DNA of 6,953 bases. Source: Candidatus Methanomethylophilaceae archaeon. GTDB lineage: Archaea > Thermoplasmatota > Thermoplasmata > Methanomassiliicoccales > Methanomethylophilaceae. Each line of letters opens with the position of its first letter. Within the stretch, counting starts at the first letter, position 1. The stretch spans positions 1-6,953 of the forward strand of contig JAEDJU010000067.1 in assembly GCA_016296195.1 (NCBI GenBank). Direction: 5' to 3'. The position numbers and the translations under genes were made by a program. Of the stretch, positions 6,098 through 6,953 are shown one piece after another. Below the pieces are notes generated by a model. The model was not told the origin of the DNA, made no database searches, and saw nothing but the letters and a program-made list of their open reading frames with translations.

Positions 6098-6953
6098 TCA
6101 TCCCTCCCTTGTCAGGACTGCGGAAACACCGGCCTCGCCCATCGCACTTCCGATCAGGGTCATGTTCCCATCATCATCCACAATACCGTCGAGGATGACC
6201 GTTTTCATCCCCGGAACAAGGATGACCATCGACACATGGCATCCGTCGGAGACGGGTGATATCAGGGAGGCACAGAGCACCCCGAGACCCTTAGTGTCCT
6301 CCATGACGACGATGGTACCGTCCGCAAGGGACCCTGTCATCTTCAGAGTGTATCCGTCCTTCCGGAGGATCCCGCTGGAATCGACCATGGACACTTCCAT
6401 GGAATAGCTATCACCCGTATCCGGGACATCATGTACGGACCCCTTCGGGTGATCGATGGCGAATATGGATACCGCCACAGCCTCAGAACCGTCCGAATCC
6501 GTGAAGGACCTGAACGTGAGGATGTCGGATGACATGGTGAAATCCGCGACATATCTCCGTTGATCATCGTGATAAGTCGCCTTCCCGTACAGACATCCGT
6601 CTGGATCGCTTCCGAGATATGCCATGTACAGGGGAACGGACCTTCCGTCACCGATATCCATGAAGGCGAACACGAGGCCACCGGACACATCGGAAACGAG
6701 CATGTCCGCAGGTTCGAGGGTAGTCGTTTCTCCAGATGAGAACATGGTACCGCCCAGACCAGTGGCACCATCGATCCTGGGGAACTCCGGCGGGTCTATC
6801 GTCACGAAGGAATTCGAACGGCTCATCAAAACTGTGGAAATGGAGCCTTCGGAACTCCACCTGTAGCTGGTGATGACGCCGTACAGGAGGTCATCCTGGA
6901 TGAACCTCCCGTCGAACTGTAACGTATACCCCAGGGAAGGGTAGTAGTAGCTG
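6098..6953 (-). CDS. Beta-rich hypothetical protein (5' end cut by window edge)
   Basis: I do not recognise a family. The frame is open from the window edge (first full codon at 6952) to the TGA at 6100-6098, giving 284 visible residues. TTG and ATG codons at 6829 and 6826 could serve as starts, but they lack a convincing Shine-Dalgarno site. The sequence before them reads like the same protein (GYTLQFDGRF, DDLLYGVITSYRW), so the true start is probably outside the window. The visible part is rich in Asp, Gly, Ser, Thr and Val, with no membrane segment and few charged helices. It looks like repeated beta strands with turns such as DPDGCLYG, DGYTLKMTG and DDDGNMTLIG. This suggests a beta-sandwich or lipocalin-like fold, possibly extracytoplasmic, though no signal peptide can be checked. 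It ends four bases before the phosphatase start, so it is probably co-transcribed and could supply a ligand-binding or sensory function (inference). Confidence 0.7.
   Translation of the reverse strand, partial: SYYYPSLGYTLQFDGRFIQDDLLYGVITSYRWSSEGSISTVLMSRSNSFVTIDPPEFPRIDGATGLGGTMFSSGETTTLEPADMLVSDVSGGLVFAFMDIGDGRSVPLYMAYLGSDPDGCLYGKATYHDDQRRYVADFTMSSDILTFRSFTDSDGSEAVAVSIFAIDHPKGSVHDVPDTGDSYSMEVSMVDSSGILRKDGYTLKMTGSLADGTIVVMEDTKGLGVLCASLISPVSDGCHVSMVILVPGMKTVILDGIVDDDGNMTLIGSAMGEAGVSAVLTREG
6102..6108 (-). promoter_or_regulatory. Shine-Dalgarno site of the membrane phosphatase gene
   Basis: GGGAGGG lies eight bases before ATG 6093, within the last codons of the upstream beta-rich gene. It supports the start at 6093. 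Confidence 0.75.

Noticed and set aside
1..6953. Search for tRNA or rRNA genes, CRISPR repeats, transposases, inverted repeats or terminators.
   Set aside because: Coding sequence fills the window and no such element was seen by eye. A covariance-model and repeat search would be needed to exclude weak cases.

Overview
The window is a tightly packed block of six genes, all on the minus strand and read from right to left. Neighbouring genes are separated by 1 to 4 bases or overlap by 4 (ATGA), so there is no intergenic space for a promoter or terminator. It reads as the middle of one operon: the first gene is cut by the right edge and the last by the left edge. The organism is not certain. G+C is moderately high. 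Arginine is coded mainly by AGG (about two thirds of the arginine codons I read through the last gene). Shine-Dalgarno sites include GGAGG and GGTGA, and the five visible stops are four TGA, one TAA and no TAG. Together these fit a Methanomassiliicoccales/Thermoplasmata-type archaeon better than a typical enteric or firmicute bacterium. This is inference, and an AGG-rich bacterium is not excluded.

In order of transcription: (1) 6953-6098 is a beta-strand-rich protein of unknown function, with its N-terminus outside the window. (2) 6093-4249 is a 614-residue membrane protein with about seven transmembrane segments, a SpoIIE/RsbU-type PP2C phosphatase and a C-terminal RsbW/SpoIIAB-type ATPase domain. 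(3) 4247-3954 is a 97-residue STAS protein (anti-anti-sigma-factor type) that keeps the phosphorylatable serine. (4) 3949-2540 is a 469-residue fusion of an apparently degenerate RsbW-type ATPase fold with one or two GNAT acetyltransferase-like domains. (5) 2543-1374 is a LuxE-like acyl-protein synthetase. (6) 1372-1 is a LuxC-like acyl-CoA/acyl-protein reductase lacking only its extreme C-terminus.

Two modules are therefore transcribed together. One is a complete partner-switching signalling set: a membrane sensor phosphatase, a kinase-type domain, a STAS switch protein and a second ATPase-like partner. The other is a LuxE-LuxC pair, which in luminous bacteria activates a fatty acid with ATP, holds it as an acyl-enzyme thioester and reduces it to an aldehyde with NADPH. 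No luciferase (LuxA/LuxB) or acyl-transferase (LuxD) is visible. The likely reading is a non-luminous acyl-reducing pathway controlled by, or working with, a phospho-switch. The most striking single feature is the fusion protein of gene 4, which keeps the shape of an anti-sigma-factor kinase but has lost residues needed to bind Mg-ATP. It may be a scaffold or acetyltransferase controlled by the STAS protein rather than a kinase.
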